Shown here piece after piece: positions 1 to 6,254 of a stretch of 8,492 nucleotides of DNA. The notes below the pieces were generated by a model that had not been told where the DNA came from, made no database searches, and worked only from the letters and a program-made list of their open reading frames with translations. This DNA is from JANOXC01 sp031418215 (GTDB lineage Bacteria > Bacteroidota > Bacteroidia > AKYH767-A > OLB10): positions 1 to 8,492 of the forward strand of contig JANOXC010000171.1 of NCBI GenBank assembly GCA_031418215.1. Direction: 5' to 3'. The position numbers and the translations under genes are program-made. The first letter of the stretch is position 1; each line of letters opens with the position of its first letter.

Positions 1-367
1 TTTCACCGGCTAAACGGTCAGCCATGCTTTTTTCATTGCGTTTACGGGCATATAATATCATACACTTCATTCCAACAGCAACCTTTCTATCCGGACGAAC
101 CTCAGAAGGAATCTGGAATGTTGCTCCACCTACTCTTCTGCTTTTTACTTCTACAGCAGGCATTACATTGTTTAAAGCTGTTTTCCATGTCTCCAATCCA
201 TTTTCTTTTGTTTTATTTTCCACTTTCTCAATGGCGTCATAAAACAACTCATAACTCGTTCCTTTTTTCCCAGAGTACATCATGCAATTAACGAAACGTG
301 TTACCAGCGGATCGTTAAATTTAGGATCAGGGAGAAGTATTCTTTTCTTTGGTTTTGATTTCCTCAT
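1..367 (-). CDS. rpsG: 30S ribosomal protein S7 (3' end outside window)
   Basis: S7 nucleates assembly of the 30S head by binding the 3' domain of 16S rRNA and lines the E site. The frame opens at an ATG whose complement lies at 365-367 and runs without a stop to the left edge, giving 122 residues. S7 proteins are usually about 155 residues, so roughly the last 30 are missing because the window ends. The translation starts MRKSKPKKRILLPDPKF and has the family signatures LVTRFVN (21-27), AVEVKSRRVGGATFQIP (71-87), EVRPDRK (89-95) and ARKRNEKSMADRLAGE (107-122). It follows rpsL by 32 bases on the same strand, the usual rpsL-rpsG pair, so it is probably cotranscribed from the rpsL promoter. fusA is often the next gene but would lie outside. 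No Shine-Dalgarno is visible, as is common in Bacteroidota. The family call is secure. Confidence 0.97.
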   Translation of the reverse strand, partial: MRKSKPKKRILLPDPKFNDPLVTRFVNCMMYSGKKGTSYELFYDAIEKVENKTKENGLETWKTALNNVMPAVEVKSRRVGGATFQIPSEVRPDRKVAVGMKCMILYARKRNEKSMADRLAGE

Positions 368-399
368 GACTCGGAGTATCTAATATTTTCTTTTTAAAA

Positions 400-801
400 T
401 TATTTTTTTGCTTTTGCTGCAACAGCGCCTGCTTTAGGTTTCTTAGTTCCGTATTTTGAACGGCGTTGGTTACGACCATCAACACCTGAAGTATCCAGCG
501 TTCCACGGATAATGTGGTAACGAACACCTGGAAGATCCTTTACCCTGCCACCACGTATCATTACAATAGAGTGTTCCTGAAGGTTATGTCCTTCACCGGG
601 AATGTAGGCAGTAACCTCAAATTTGTTAGTAAGCCTTACCCTCGCTACTTTACGCATCGCCGAGTTGGGCTTCTTTGGTGTGGTGGTGTACACACGTGTA
701 CAAACACCCCTGCGCTGGGGGCAAGACATAAGCGCCGGCGACTTGCTTTTGTCGACCAGTTTGGAGCGCCCCTTGCGAACTAACTGCTGAATAGTTGGCA
801 T
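400..801 (-). CDS. rpsL: 30S ribosomal protein S12
   Basis: S12 sits at the decoding centre of the 30S subunit and controls tRNA selection accuracy. The 133-residue product is complete and typical in length, with a basic alanine- and lysine-rich tail (about 121-133) beyond the E. coli end. Signatures are CPQRRGVCTRVYTTTPKKPN (27-46), SAMRK (47-51), GEGHNLQEHS (69-78) and GGRVKDLPGVRYH (84-96). Lys43 and Lys88, the classic streptomycin-resistance positions, are both lysine, so no resistance substitution shows there. Asp89, the residue that RimO methylthiolates in some bacteria, is present. The start (ATG, complement at 799-801) gives the canonical MPTIQQLVRKGR opening. A promoter matching the Bacteroidota consensus lies 58 bases upstream of the start codon, so rpsL heads this transcription unit, with rpsG following 32 bases later. 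Confidence 0.98.
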   Translation of the reverse strand: MPTIQQLVRKGRSKLVDKSKSPALMSCPQRRGVCTRVYTTTPKKPNSAMRKVARVRLTNKFEVTAYIPGEGHNLQEHSIVMIRGGRVKDLPGVRYHIIRGTLDTSGVDGRNQRRSKYGTKKPKAGAVAAKAKK

Positions 802-858
802 TCTTTATTTTTTATGGTTTATTACTATATCTATACTATACCCCAAAAATCGGGAGGG

Positions 859-888
859 CAAAAGTACAAATCCTTTCGAGATTAACAA
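859..888 (-). promoter_or_regulatory. rpsL promoter, Bacteroidota type
   Basis: Read on the minus strand, TTG (888-886) is followed after exactly 19 bases by TACTTTTG (866-859). This matches the TTG / TAnnTTTG consensus of the primary sigma factor in Bacteroidota at a normal spacing. Transcription should start a few bases further left, near 850-856, leaving an rpsL leader of about 50 bases. It makes rpsL-rpsG independent of the upstream rplL block, which is closed by a terminator. Confidence 0.75.
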
Positions 889-1073
889 GATAGTGTGTAA
901 AATAATTTCCAACTACTTACACCACACTCCAGAATTTTAATAAAACCGGGTTCTTTTTTCTCAGAAAAGGGAAATTTCGTCTTTAAAAGGTGATTAAAAA
1001 TAACATTTTCTCCTAAAAAGCTGATTTAGAAGCCGATGTTCTCTACTTGTTCATAAAATATTTGGCGAAAAGC

Positions 1074-1103
1074 TTATTTTTATAGGTGAATAAATTATAT
1101 TTG
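1074..1103 (+). promoter_or_regulatory. Probable promoter of the lipoprotein gene
   Basis: TATATTTG (1096-1103) is a full match to TAnnTTTG. At the expected 19-base distance upstream lies TTA (1074-1076) in place of the consensus TTG, so the -33 element is one base off. The predicted start near 1108-1112 leaves an untranslated leader of about 80 bases. The surroundings are AT-rich, which raises the chance of a fortuitous match. Confidence 0.5.
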
Positions 1104-1190
1104 TAGGCAGACGCACAATTTTACCGGACTAAGGTCGTTTATAAACCGAGAAGATTAAAATTTAGTTACACAATTTAAAACCCCAAAACA

Positions 1191-2054
1191 ATGAAAAAAA
1201 TAGGAATCATTTTATCAGCCTGTGTCCTGGTATTTGGATGCACTGATTACAAATCGCAGGTAGCAAAACTGACATTTGAGAAACAAGCCTTGGCTTATGA
1301 AACCCATTACAAGGACTCCACCATCACCTCCTTTATTCAAAGTTTTAATGAAATTGAAGAAAACCTGAGGGAAGTGGAGTTAAAACAAAACCTGATAGCA
1401 AAAAGCACAGAAGATCGTGAGTTAAAATCCCAAAGCAAGGAAAGAATCAATTCTTCCATCCAGTCCATCAATCAATTAATGGAAGAGAATCGGGATAAAA
1501 TGGCGCAACTCACCAAACAATTAAAGAATTCAAGGATTAAAGTGGCACGGTTCGACAAAATGATTGCCAATCTAAATGAACAATTGGCTTTGAAAAACAC
1601 GGAACTGGAACAACTCAACCAGCAATTGCTGGCACTTAATTCAACTGTTGCTTCTTTAAACACAACCGTTGATACCTTAAAGATGGACGTAAATGCGAAG
1701 ACAATGGTCATTAATACGCAGACTTCAGCAATGCACAAAGCTTATTATACTACAGGTACTAGCAAGGAGCTGGAGGGAAAACAGGTGATTATTAAAGAAG
1801 GTGGTTTTCTAGGTTTGGGCAAAGCCAAACATTTGAAACAGGATTTTAATGCAGCAGCATTTACTACCATTGATATGACACAGACAGGTACGATTGCATT
1901 AAATGGAAAAGATGCACAGTTGCTGACGAATCATCCATCGGATTCATATAAACTGGAGCGTGATGAAAAGGAAGTGGTAAAGGATATTGTGATTACTGAC
2001 CCTGAAAAGTTCTGGAGCACTTCCAAGTACTTAGTGGTGATGCTCGATAAATAA
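1191..2054 (+). CDS. Coiled-coil lipoprotein with a conserved C-terminal domain
   Basis: The 287-residue product is a predicted lipoprotein of unknown function. Residues 1-16 form a type II signal peptide (MKKIGIILSACVLVFG) ending in a VFGC lipobox, with Cys17 the expected lipidated residue. After Cys17 the sequence reads TDYKSQ, only one acidic residue, so surface export cannot be judged. Residues about 22-180 are Gln/Glu/Lys/Leu-rich, nearly free of Gly and Pro, and look like a long coiled coil (for example ALKNTELEQLNQQLLALNS, 133-151). A globular C-terminal part (about 184-287) carries KEGGFLGLGK (202-211), TNHPSDSYKL (246-255) and ITDPEKFWSTSKYLVV (268-283). From memory, this tail recurs in hypothetical Bacteroidota lipoproteins, some possibly labelled as adhesins; I could not check this. 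It is the only gene on the plus strand and has its own likely promoter and terminator, so it is probably monocistronic. No Shine-Dalgarno precedes the ATG. Confidence 0.85.
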   Translation: MKKIGIILSACVLVFGCTDYKSQVAKLTFEKQALAYETHYKDSTITSFIQSFNEIEENLREVELKQNLIAKSTEDRELKSQSKERINSSIQSINQLMEENRDKMAQLTKQLKNSRIKVARFDKMIANLNEQLALKNTELEQLNQQLLALNSTVASLNTTVDTLKMDVNAKTMVINTQTSAMHKAYYTTGTSKELEGKQVIIKEGGFLGLGKAKHLKQDFNAAAFTTIDMTQTGTIALNGKDAQLLTNHPSDSYKLERDEKEVVKDIVITDPEKFWSTSKYLVVMLDK

Positions 2055-2082
2055 TAAATAGTTTTTTTTATAGTGGTTGTTT

Positions 2083-2137
2083 AGGGCGGAATCATTCTGT
2101 TGTATTAAAAAGCAACTAATGGTTCTGCCCTTTTTTT
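2083..2137 (+). terminator. Intrinsic terminator of the lipoprotein gene
   Basis: A 14-pair stem joins 2083-2096 (AGGGCGGAATCATT) to 2118-2131, with two G-U pairs and no mismatch in RNA. An inner GTTGT/GCAAC stem closes much of the loop, and seven T residues follow at 2131-2137. It begins 28 bases after the lipoprotein stop codon. There is no T-tract on the opposite strand, so it should act mainly rightward. Confidence 0.88.
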
Positions 2138-2238
2138 ATCCCAATTGATATATCCGAAGACGTAATCTACATAGTCTCCTGCATGGGACTCTGAAGAATT
2201 GCTAGTGTGTTCTAGTTAAATGTTCCTCCATTCCCCTG

Positions 2239-3609
2239 TTATTGTTTTACCATAACCGTTCTAGCCCACACCTTTTCATTTTGCAACACAACAACATACA
2301 TTCCCGGATTAATATTTAACATGTGGGTGAAGTTTGCTTTGCCATTTATAATCTTTGTTTTTACATTGTACATTTTTTGACCGGCAGTATTATAAATGGA
2401 AATGTTGACCTGTTGATTTTCCCAGCCTACCGGACAGACAATAGTCAATTTATCCTGCACGGGATTGGGATACGATTGTAAATTATCTATTGGTGCTGCC
2501 AACTCCTCAACCCCCACTAAATTATCAATCTTTGCCAGGCATAAAAACGGCTGTCCGTTGATGGAATCAAAGTACCCACCCATATATAAAGTATTGTTGT
2601 AAATCTGAATACTGTTTACAAATCCACCTAAAGGACCGCTAAAGGAAGTTAAACCAATGCCCACCCAATTGTTGCCATCCCATTTGGCAATATTGCGTGA
2701 GCCATCAGGTAAGGTAAACACGCCTGCAGCATACAGCACCCCGCCGTACACTTCTAAATCATATACCCTTGCAAAAAAAGGCCCCACAGCTGGCAATGCC
2801 ATAGCATTAAGCCATTGAACCCCGTTCCATACCATTACATAAGAAACACCGCCTGCAGCTATTAACTGACCGTTGTATTCTATCATATCCTCAAATACAT
2901 CGGGCGATGGAATCCCCGCTCCTAACTTCTGCCAGTTGTTATTCACTAACCGCGCAATGCCATAGCCCTGGTTGCCGGGTAGTTTAAATTGCCCGCACAC
3001 ATATAAATCCCCCTGGTATTGACATATTGTGCTTACAAAATAGAAGTTTGACGAATTGTCCAATGCCGGCAAATAAACCCATGATGCGGTTTTAATATTT
3101 CTTCCTATGATGGTGTTAGGAATAGGGCTGAGAAACTTTTTTGAATCGGCACCCATATATAAAATGCTGTCACCATCATAATACAAGGCATTCATACCTC
3201 CTCCCATTGGATTATTCAGAATATAACCAGGGTCTTTGAATTTCCAGTTTTGTCCGTCATATTTAATATATGAACGGATGGTATTACCCCCCAATGTATC
3301 GAAACCCCCACCAAAATACAGGAAGCTGTCGGCACGGGTAATTGAATACATATCAGCGAGCCTGAAAACAGCCGTTGACATGGTATCCCCTGTTCCAGTT
3401 ACAAAATCATAATATGCCAATCCAAAAGTTGGTTTGCCGTCGTAAAACGATGGCGGTTGTGCGGCTATATATAGTTTTTGAGTAATGGCATCTGCATACA
3501 AACATCGTACTTCAAAACTAAAGCTCCCGATTGATCCTAACTGAGCATACGTTTTGGGCAGGGTGATTAACACCATACCCAAAACGCATATATATATATT
3601 ATTTTTCAT
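2239..3609 (-). CDS. Secreted T9SS-sorted protein with propeller-like repeats
   Basis: The 456-residue product has a Sec signal peptide (MKNNIYICVLGMVLITLPKTYA, probable cleavage after Ala22). Its C-terminal domain of about 85 residues fits the type A T9SS sorting signal: YPNPVQDKLTI (380-390), ISIYNTAGQKMY (403-414), NPGMYVVVL (434-442) and a final VMVKQ. The middle repeats about every 50 residues, pairing an LYxGGxF-like strand with an NW-type turn. Examples are LYFGGGFDTLGG (97-108), LYVCGQF (202-208), LYAAGVFTLPDG (292-303) and LYMGGYFDSING (341-352), with NW at 121-122, 225-226 and 314-315. About six such units suggest a beta-propeller, an inference from spacing alone. It should cross the inner membrane by Sec and the outer membrane by T9SS, to be surface-anchored or released. 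No catalytic motif is recognisable. It stands alone between terminators, with no clear consensus promoter seen. Confidence 0.88.
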   Translation of the reverse strand: MKNNIYICVLGMVLITLPKTYAQLGSIGSFSFEVRCLYADAITQKLYIAAQPPSFYDGKPTFGLAYYDFVTGTGDTMSTAVFRLADMYSITRADSFLYFGGGFDTLGGNTIRSYIKYDGQNWKFKDPGYILNNPMGGGMNALYYDGDSILYMGADSKKFLSPIPNTIIGRNIKTASWVYLPALDNSSNFYFVSTICQYQGDLYVCGQFKLPGNQGYGIARLVNNNWQKLGAGIPSPDVFEDMIEYNGQLIAAGGVSYVMVWNGVQWLNAMALPAVGPFFARVYDLEVYGGVLYAAGVFTLPDGSRNIAKWDGNNWVGIGLTSFSGPLGGFVNSIQIYNNTLYMGGYFDSINGQPFLCLAKIDNLVGVEELAAPIDNLQSYPNPVQDKLTIVCPVGWENQQVNISIYNTAGQKMYNVKTKIINGKANFTHMLNINPGMYVVVLQNEKVWARTVMVKQ

Positions 3610-3711
3610 ATTTAGTATGCCATAAATTTACAAACTTCGGCAACACCATCGTCATATATAACCCTTATTAAATAACAACATTCGTTTAATTTGATGTTTA
3701 AACTTCTGTAA

Positions 3712-3759
3712 CTTCAGTGTCCCCAAAAAGGGGAGACTCTGAAGGGACGAATTTCGTCC
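3712..3759. repeat. Two adjacent hairpins beyond the rplL terminator
   Basis: First hairpin: CTTCAG (3712-3717) pairs with CTGAAG (3739-3744), and inside it CCCC (3721-3724) pairs with GGGG (3730-3733) around a loop of five A residues, with a small internal loop between. Second hairpin, immediately adjacent: GGACGA (3745-3750) pairs with TCGTCC (3754-3759) around a three-base loop. Neither has a clean T-tract on the minus strand. They lie between the rplL terminator and the T9SS gene start, and could be backup terminators, mRNA end protection or relic repeats. Confidence 0.55.
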
Positions 3760-3760
3760 T

Positions 3761-3799
3761 AAAAAGAAAAGTCCTGCACGGTTAACCGGCAGGACTTTT
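3761..3799 (-). terminator. Intrinsic terminator of the rplJ-rplL unit, potentially bidirectional
   Basis: An 11-pair stem joins 3767-3777 (AAAAGTCCTGC) to 3789-3799 (GCAGGACTTTT), extended by CGG/CCG around a TTAA loop with one bulged base. On the minus strand a T-rich tract (TTTTCTTTTT, complement of 3761-3770) follows. It lies 19 bases past the rplL stop codon. The short T-run on the plus strand (3796-3799) could allow weaker action rightward. It ends the operon before any rpoB gene. Confidence 0.88.
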
Positions 3800-3818
3800 A
3801 TCAATTCTAAAAAAAGAA

Positions 3819-4193
3819 TTACTTGATTTCCACTTCAGCACCAGCGTCTTTTAATTGTCCCATTAACTGGTTTGCTTCTTCTTTAGAAACACCTTCTTTT
3901 ACCGGCTTTGGAGCTCCGTCAACAAGATCTTTAGCTTCTTTCAAGCCAAGTCCTGTTAAGTCTTTCACCAATTTAACAACGGCTAATTTGTTTGCACCGC
4001 TGGCTTTAAGAATTACATCAAATGTAGTTTTCTCTTCAGCTGCAGGAGCACCACCACCACCACCTGCCATCATAACAGGAGCAGCAGCTGCCGGCTCAAT
4101 ACCATAAGTATCTTTTAAGTAAGTTGCAAGTTCTTGTACTTCTTTTACGGTGAGGTTCACTAATGATTCACCCAATGATTTAATATCTGCCAT
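3819..4193 (-). CDS. rplL: 50S ribosomal protein L7/L12
   Basis: L12 dimers form the flexible stalk that recruits and activates translational GTPases, including the EF-Tu encoded at the right edge. The 124-residue product has normal length and three parts: an N-terminal dimerisation domain (1-33, with LVNLTVKEVQELATYLKD at 11-28), an Ala/Gly/Pro-rich hinge (34-53, containing a run of five glycines), and the C-terminal factor-binding domain (55-124). The last has the conserved KLAVVKLVKDLTGLGLKEAK (69-88), then DLVDGAPKPVKEG (89-101). The start ATG (complement 4191-4193) gives the standard opening. It follows rplJ by 50 bases, fitting the coupled L10-L12 pair that is made in unequal amounts. 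A strong terminator follows, so unlike the common rplJL-rpoBC arrangement this gene ends the operon. Confidence 0.98.
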   Translation of the reverse strand: MADIKSLGESLVNLTVKEVQELATYLKDTYGIEPAAAAPVMMAGGGGGAPAAEEKTTFDVILKASGANKLAVVKLVKDLTGLGLKEAKDLVDGAPKPVKEGVSKEEANQLMGQLKDAGAEVEIK

Positions 4194-4243
4194 TTTATTT
4201 AAGTTTTTGAATTGTTAATTTTTAGATTTTGTTTGATTGGGAA

Positions 4244-4774
4244 TTACGCTGCTTTATCACCGCGCTCTTCCAAAGTTTTAAGAATACCTGCAATTTTTCC
4301 TCCGCCTGATTGAAGCGCAGAAATAACATTTTGTGCAGGTGATTGTAATAAGCCAATAAGATCGCCCACCAATTCTTCTTTCGATTTCAACGCTACCAGT
4401 GAATCCAGCAGGTTGTCGCCAACAAATACAGAAGAATCAATATAAGCACTCTTTAATATCGGCCTATCGCTGGTTTTACGAAACTCCTTAATCACCTTTG
4501 CAGGCACATTTGGAATTTCAGCAGTCATAATAGCGGAAGATCCTTTAAGCGTGGGAAGCATTTGCGTAAAGTCTCCTTCCATCTTTCCGAGTGCTTTTTC
4601 TATCAGCGAGTTTTTTGCCACCTTAATCTGCACATTTTTATTAAAACATAATCTGCGCAACTTCGATGATTTCTCAGAGTTCAATGCTTCGATGTCGGTA
4701 ATATAGAAACTACTGTATGTTGACAGCGTAGCGACAAGGGAGTCAATAATTTGATTTTTTTCGTCTCGGGTCAT
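4244..4774 (-). CDS. rplJ: 50S ribosomal protein L10
   Basis: L10 anchors L12 dimers to 23S rRNA at the base of the stalk and in several bacteria also represses its own mRNA. The 176-residue product is of usual length. It opens MTRDEKNQIIDSLVATLSTY and contains the RNA-binding core KVAKNSLIEKAL (51-62, matching the family's K-NTL motif) and LKGSSAIMTAE (76-86). The C-terminal helical segment (about 133-171, including GGGKIAGILKTLEE at 157-170) is where L12 dimers bind. The gene follows rplA by 27 bases, too short a gap for a full L10 leader of the E. coli kind, so any L10 autoregulation would need a site inside rplA or a compact one. No Shine-Dalgarno is seen. Confidence 0.97.
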   Translation of the reverse strand: MTRDEKNQIIDSLVATLSTYSSFYITDIEALNSEKSSKLRRLCFNKNVQIKVAKNSLIEKALGKMEGDFTQMLPTLKGSSAIMTAEIPNVPAKVIKEFRKTSDRPILKSAYIDSSVFVGDNLLDSLVALKSKEELVGDLIGLLQSPAQNVISALQSGGGKIAGILKTLEERGDKAA

Positions 4775-4801
4775 GATTCTTTTACAAGATTAAATTGTGA
4801 A

Positions 4802-5497
4802 TTACCCGGCTATTGATTTTGTATCAACACGAATGCCCGGACTCATGGTACTGCTGATCGTAACACTTCTCATGTACGTTCCTTTTGCTGAAGACGGCTT
4901 CAATTTCTGAATTGCAGCCAATACTTCATGTGCATTATCATAAATCTTTTTTGCATCGAATGATACTCTACCAACGGAAGTGTGAATGATTCCGGTTTTG
5001 TCAACTTTAAAGTCGATTTTTCCACCTTTTACATCTTTCACAGCTTTGCCGATGTCATTTGTTACCGTTCCTGTTTTAGGATTCGGCATGAGGTTACGTG
5101 GTCCGAGTATTTTACCCAGCTTACCTACTTTGGCCATTACTGAGGGCATGGTGATGATGATGTCAACATCTGTCCATCCGCCTTCAATCTTTTGAATAAA
5201 TTCATCTAAGCCAACGAAGTCAGCACCGGCTTCTTTTGCTTCCTGCTCTTTGTCAGGGGAGCAAAGCACCAGTACACGCACCGTTTTACCGGTACCATGT
5301 GGTAAGGTAACCATTCCACGTACCATTTGATTTGCTTTACGTGGATCAACACCTAAACGTATATTCAAATCCACTGATGCATCAAACTTCGTAAAAGTAA
5401 TTTCTTTCACAAGTTTAGTGGCATCGGTTAATGAATACGTTTTGTCGGCGTCAACCTTAGCATAATCTACTTTTTGGTTCTTTGTGATTTTTGCCAT
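4802..5497 (-). CDS. rplA: 50S ribosomal protein L1
   Basis: L1 forms the mobile stalk that moves deacylated tRNA out of the E site. In several bacteria it also binds an rRNA-like fold in its own mRNA to limit synthesis. The 231-residue product is full length. It has the first half of domain I (1-67), an inserted domain II (about 68-158) with GKLGKILGPRNLMPNPKTGT (125-144), and the returning domain I with KGTYMRSVTISSTMSPGIRV (205-224). The start ATG (complement 5495-5497) gives MAKITKNQKVDY, typical of the family. Unusually for an rplK-rplA pair, 181 bases separate it from rplK. That gap holds a GC-rich foldable segment and an inverted repeat array, so rplA may have its own post-transcriptional control. 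rplJ follows after 27 bases. Confidence 0.98.
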   Translation of the reverse strand: MAKITKNQKVDYAKVDADKTYSLTDATKLVKEITFTKFDASVDLNIRLGVDPRKANQMVRGMVTLPHGTGKTVRVLVLCSPDKEQEAKEAGADFVGLDEFIQKIEGGWTDVDIIITMPSVMAKVGKLGKILGPRNLMPNPKTGTVTNDIGKAVKDVKGGKIDFKVDKTGIIHTSVGRVSFDAKKIYDNAHEVLAAIQKLKPSSAKGTYMRSVTISSTMSPGIRVDTKSIAG

Positions 5498-5522
5498 TTT
5501 GATTTGATTTTGATTAGTGATA

Positions 5523-5581
5523 GCGCAGGGGTCAAGGCCGTTGGAAGCAGCACTTGAGTAATCCCGTATTGACCTCTGCTC
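5523..5581 (-). promoter_or_regulatory. Candidate structured mRNA leader of rplA
   Basis: Between rplK and rplA, on the transcribed strand, GCAGAGGTCAA (complement of 5569-5579) pairs with TTGACCCCTGC (complement of 5525-5535): 11 positions with a single A-C mismatch, enclosing 33 bases. The enclosed part allows only weak further pairing, such as GGGA with TTCC. By hand count about 34 of 59 bases are G or C, in otherwise AT-rich spacer DNA. It has no T-tract, so it is not an intrinsic terminator. The place, just before the L1 gene, fits a ribosomal-protein autoregulatory site, possibly bound by L1; that is inference. I do not recognise it as a known RNA family. Confidence 0.45.
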
Positions 5582-5607
5582 CTAATTGTTTAAATAGATA
5601 ATAGATT

Positions 5608-5682
5608 TTAGTATCAAGTATCAAGATGTTAGATTATATATATCACAAGTCTTGATACTTGATAAGCTATACTTGATACTAA
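5608..5682. repeat. Inverted array of TATCAAG / CTTGATA heptamers
   Basis: The left arm has two abutting TATCAAG units (5612-5625). The right side has two abutting CTTGATA units (5651-5664) and a third at 5672-5678. The segment 5612-5626 pairs perfectly over 15 bases with 5650-5664 across a 23-base loop. Alternatively 5608-5620 pairs over 13 bases with 5670-5682. The right end overlaps the last codon of rplK (stop TAG). It could cap the rplK mRNA or be a spread intergenic repeat. Confidence 0.75.
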
Positions 5683-6122
5683 TTCTTCCAGGGTGGTGTT
5701 CCTTCCACGTTCAGGCCCATGCTTCTTGCAGTTCCTGCAATCATCTTCATGGCTGATTCAATGGTGAAACAATTTAAGTCAGGCATTTTTACTTCTGCAA
5801 TTTTGCGCACATCATCCCAGGTCACCTTACCCATTTTTTTACGGTTGGATTCAGCTGATCCTTTTTGAATTTTTGCAGCTTCCAGCAATTGTATTGCAGC
5901 TGGTGGTTGCTTGATTACAAATTCAAATGATTTATCAGTGTAAACGGTAATAATAACCGGCAGAATTTTTCCTGCCTGATCCTGTGTACGGCCGTTGAAC
6001 TGCTTACAGAACTCCATAATGTTCACGCCTTTTGCACCCAATGCAGGTCCAATTGGAGGTGCAGGATTTGCTGCTCCGCCTTTAACTTGTAATTTTATAA
6101 ATGTAAATATCTCTTTTGCCAT
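5679..6122 (-). CDS. rplK: 50S ribosomal protein L11
   Basis: L11 binds the GTPase-associated region of 23S rRNA at the base of the L12 stalk and takes part in factor binding and the RelA stringent response. The 147-residue product is of usual length. Its N-terminal domain (1-73) carries the proline-rich PAPPIGPALG (20-29), the thiostrepton-contact region, with GVNIMEFCKQFN (32-43). The C-terminal RNA-binding domain (about 74-147) carries the conserved GTARSMGL (130-137). The start ATG (complement 6120-6122) gives the canonical MAKEIFTFIKLQVKGG. It is preceded by a 261-base leader after nusG and followed by a repeat-rich gap before rplA. The stop is TAG, while the other complete genes here end in TAA. 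Confidence 0.98.
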   Translation of the reverse strand: MAKEIFTFIKLQVKGGAANPAPPIGPALGAKGVNIMEFCKQFNGRTQDQAGKILPVIITVYTDKSFEFVIKQPPAAIQLLEAAKIQKGSAESNRKKMGKVTWDDVRKIAEVKMPDLNCFTIESAMKMIAGTARSMGLNVEGTPPWKN

Positions 6123-6138
6123 TTTTTTTTGAATTTTA

Positions 6139-6163
6139 ATCCTCCGCTTTAGCTTCGGATGAT
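6139..6163 (-). promoter_or_regulatory. Hairpin in the rplK leader holding a GGAGG sequence
   Basis: On the minus strand ATCATCCG (complement of 6156-6163) pairs with CGGAGGAT (complement of 6139-6146): seven pairs and one mismatch around a nine-base loop. The 3' arm contains GGAGG, ending 18 bases before the rplK start codon. That is too far for a standard Shine-Dalgarno, and the other genes here lack one. A role in control is possible but unproven. Confidence 0.35.
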
Positions 6164-6254
6164 GATAGAAAATTTGAAAATTCGTTAATTAGAAAATGAA
6201 ATAAAATTAGCGTGGAAGCGCTGCTGTTCTATTTCCCTTACTGTCACTAAGGTC

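Larger units (their letters stand above)
802..1190. other. Divergent intergenic region between rpsL and a lipoprotein gene
   Basis: This 389-base AT-rich spacer separates two divergent genes. It holds the minus-strand rpsL promoter at 859-888 and a probable plus-strand promoter at 1074-1103. The stretch between them, 889-1073, shows no convincing gene, RNA gene or strong hairpin. The rpsL untranslated leader contains two TACTATA heptamers 11 bases apart (823-829 and 834-840), of unknown meaning. Confidence 0.7.

Noticed and set aside
400..801. Streptomycin-resistance type substitutions in S12
   Set aside because: Lys43 and Lys88 are both the sensitive wild-type residues.
823..840. Two TACTATA repeats 11 bases apart in the rpsL leader as an operator
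   Set aside because: Low-complexity AT sequence; without conservation data it cannot be told from chance.
973..981. AATTTCGTC shared with the hairpin at 3750-3758
   Set aside because: Only nine identical bases plus loose flanking similarity, and no hairpin at the first site; too weak to call a dispersed repeat.
2173..2190. Small AGTCTC/GGGACT hairpin after the T9SS gene as its terminator
   Set aside because: Six pairs with one wobble and no T-tract on the minus strand; I cannot identify a convincing terminator for this gene.
3631..3638. GAAGTTTG (minus strand) as a -7 element for the T9SS gene
   Set aside because: One base off the consensus and no TTG at the matching upstream distance.
3823..4107. 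Open frames opposite rplL and the other ribosomal genes (also 514-783, 4986-5195, 7851-8288)
   Set aside because: These mirror strongly conserved genes on the other strand and match no recognisable family.
6141..6145. GGAGG (minus strand) as a Shine-Dalgarno site for rplK
   Set aside because: It ends 18 bases before the start codon, well beyond normal spacing, and no other gene in the window has such a site.
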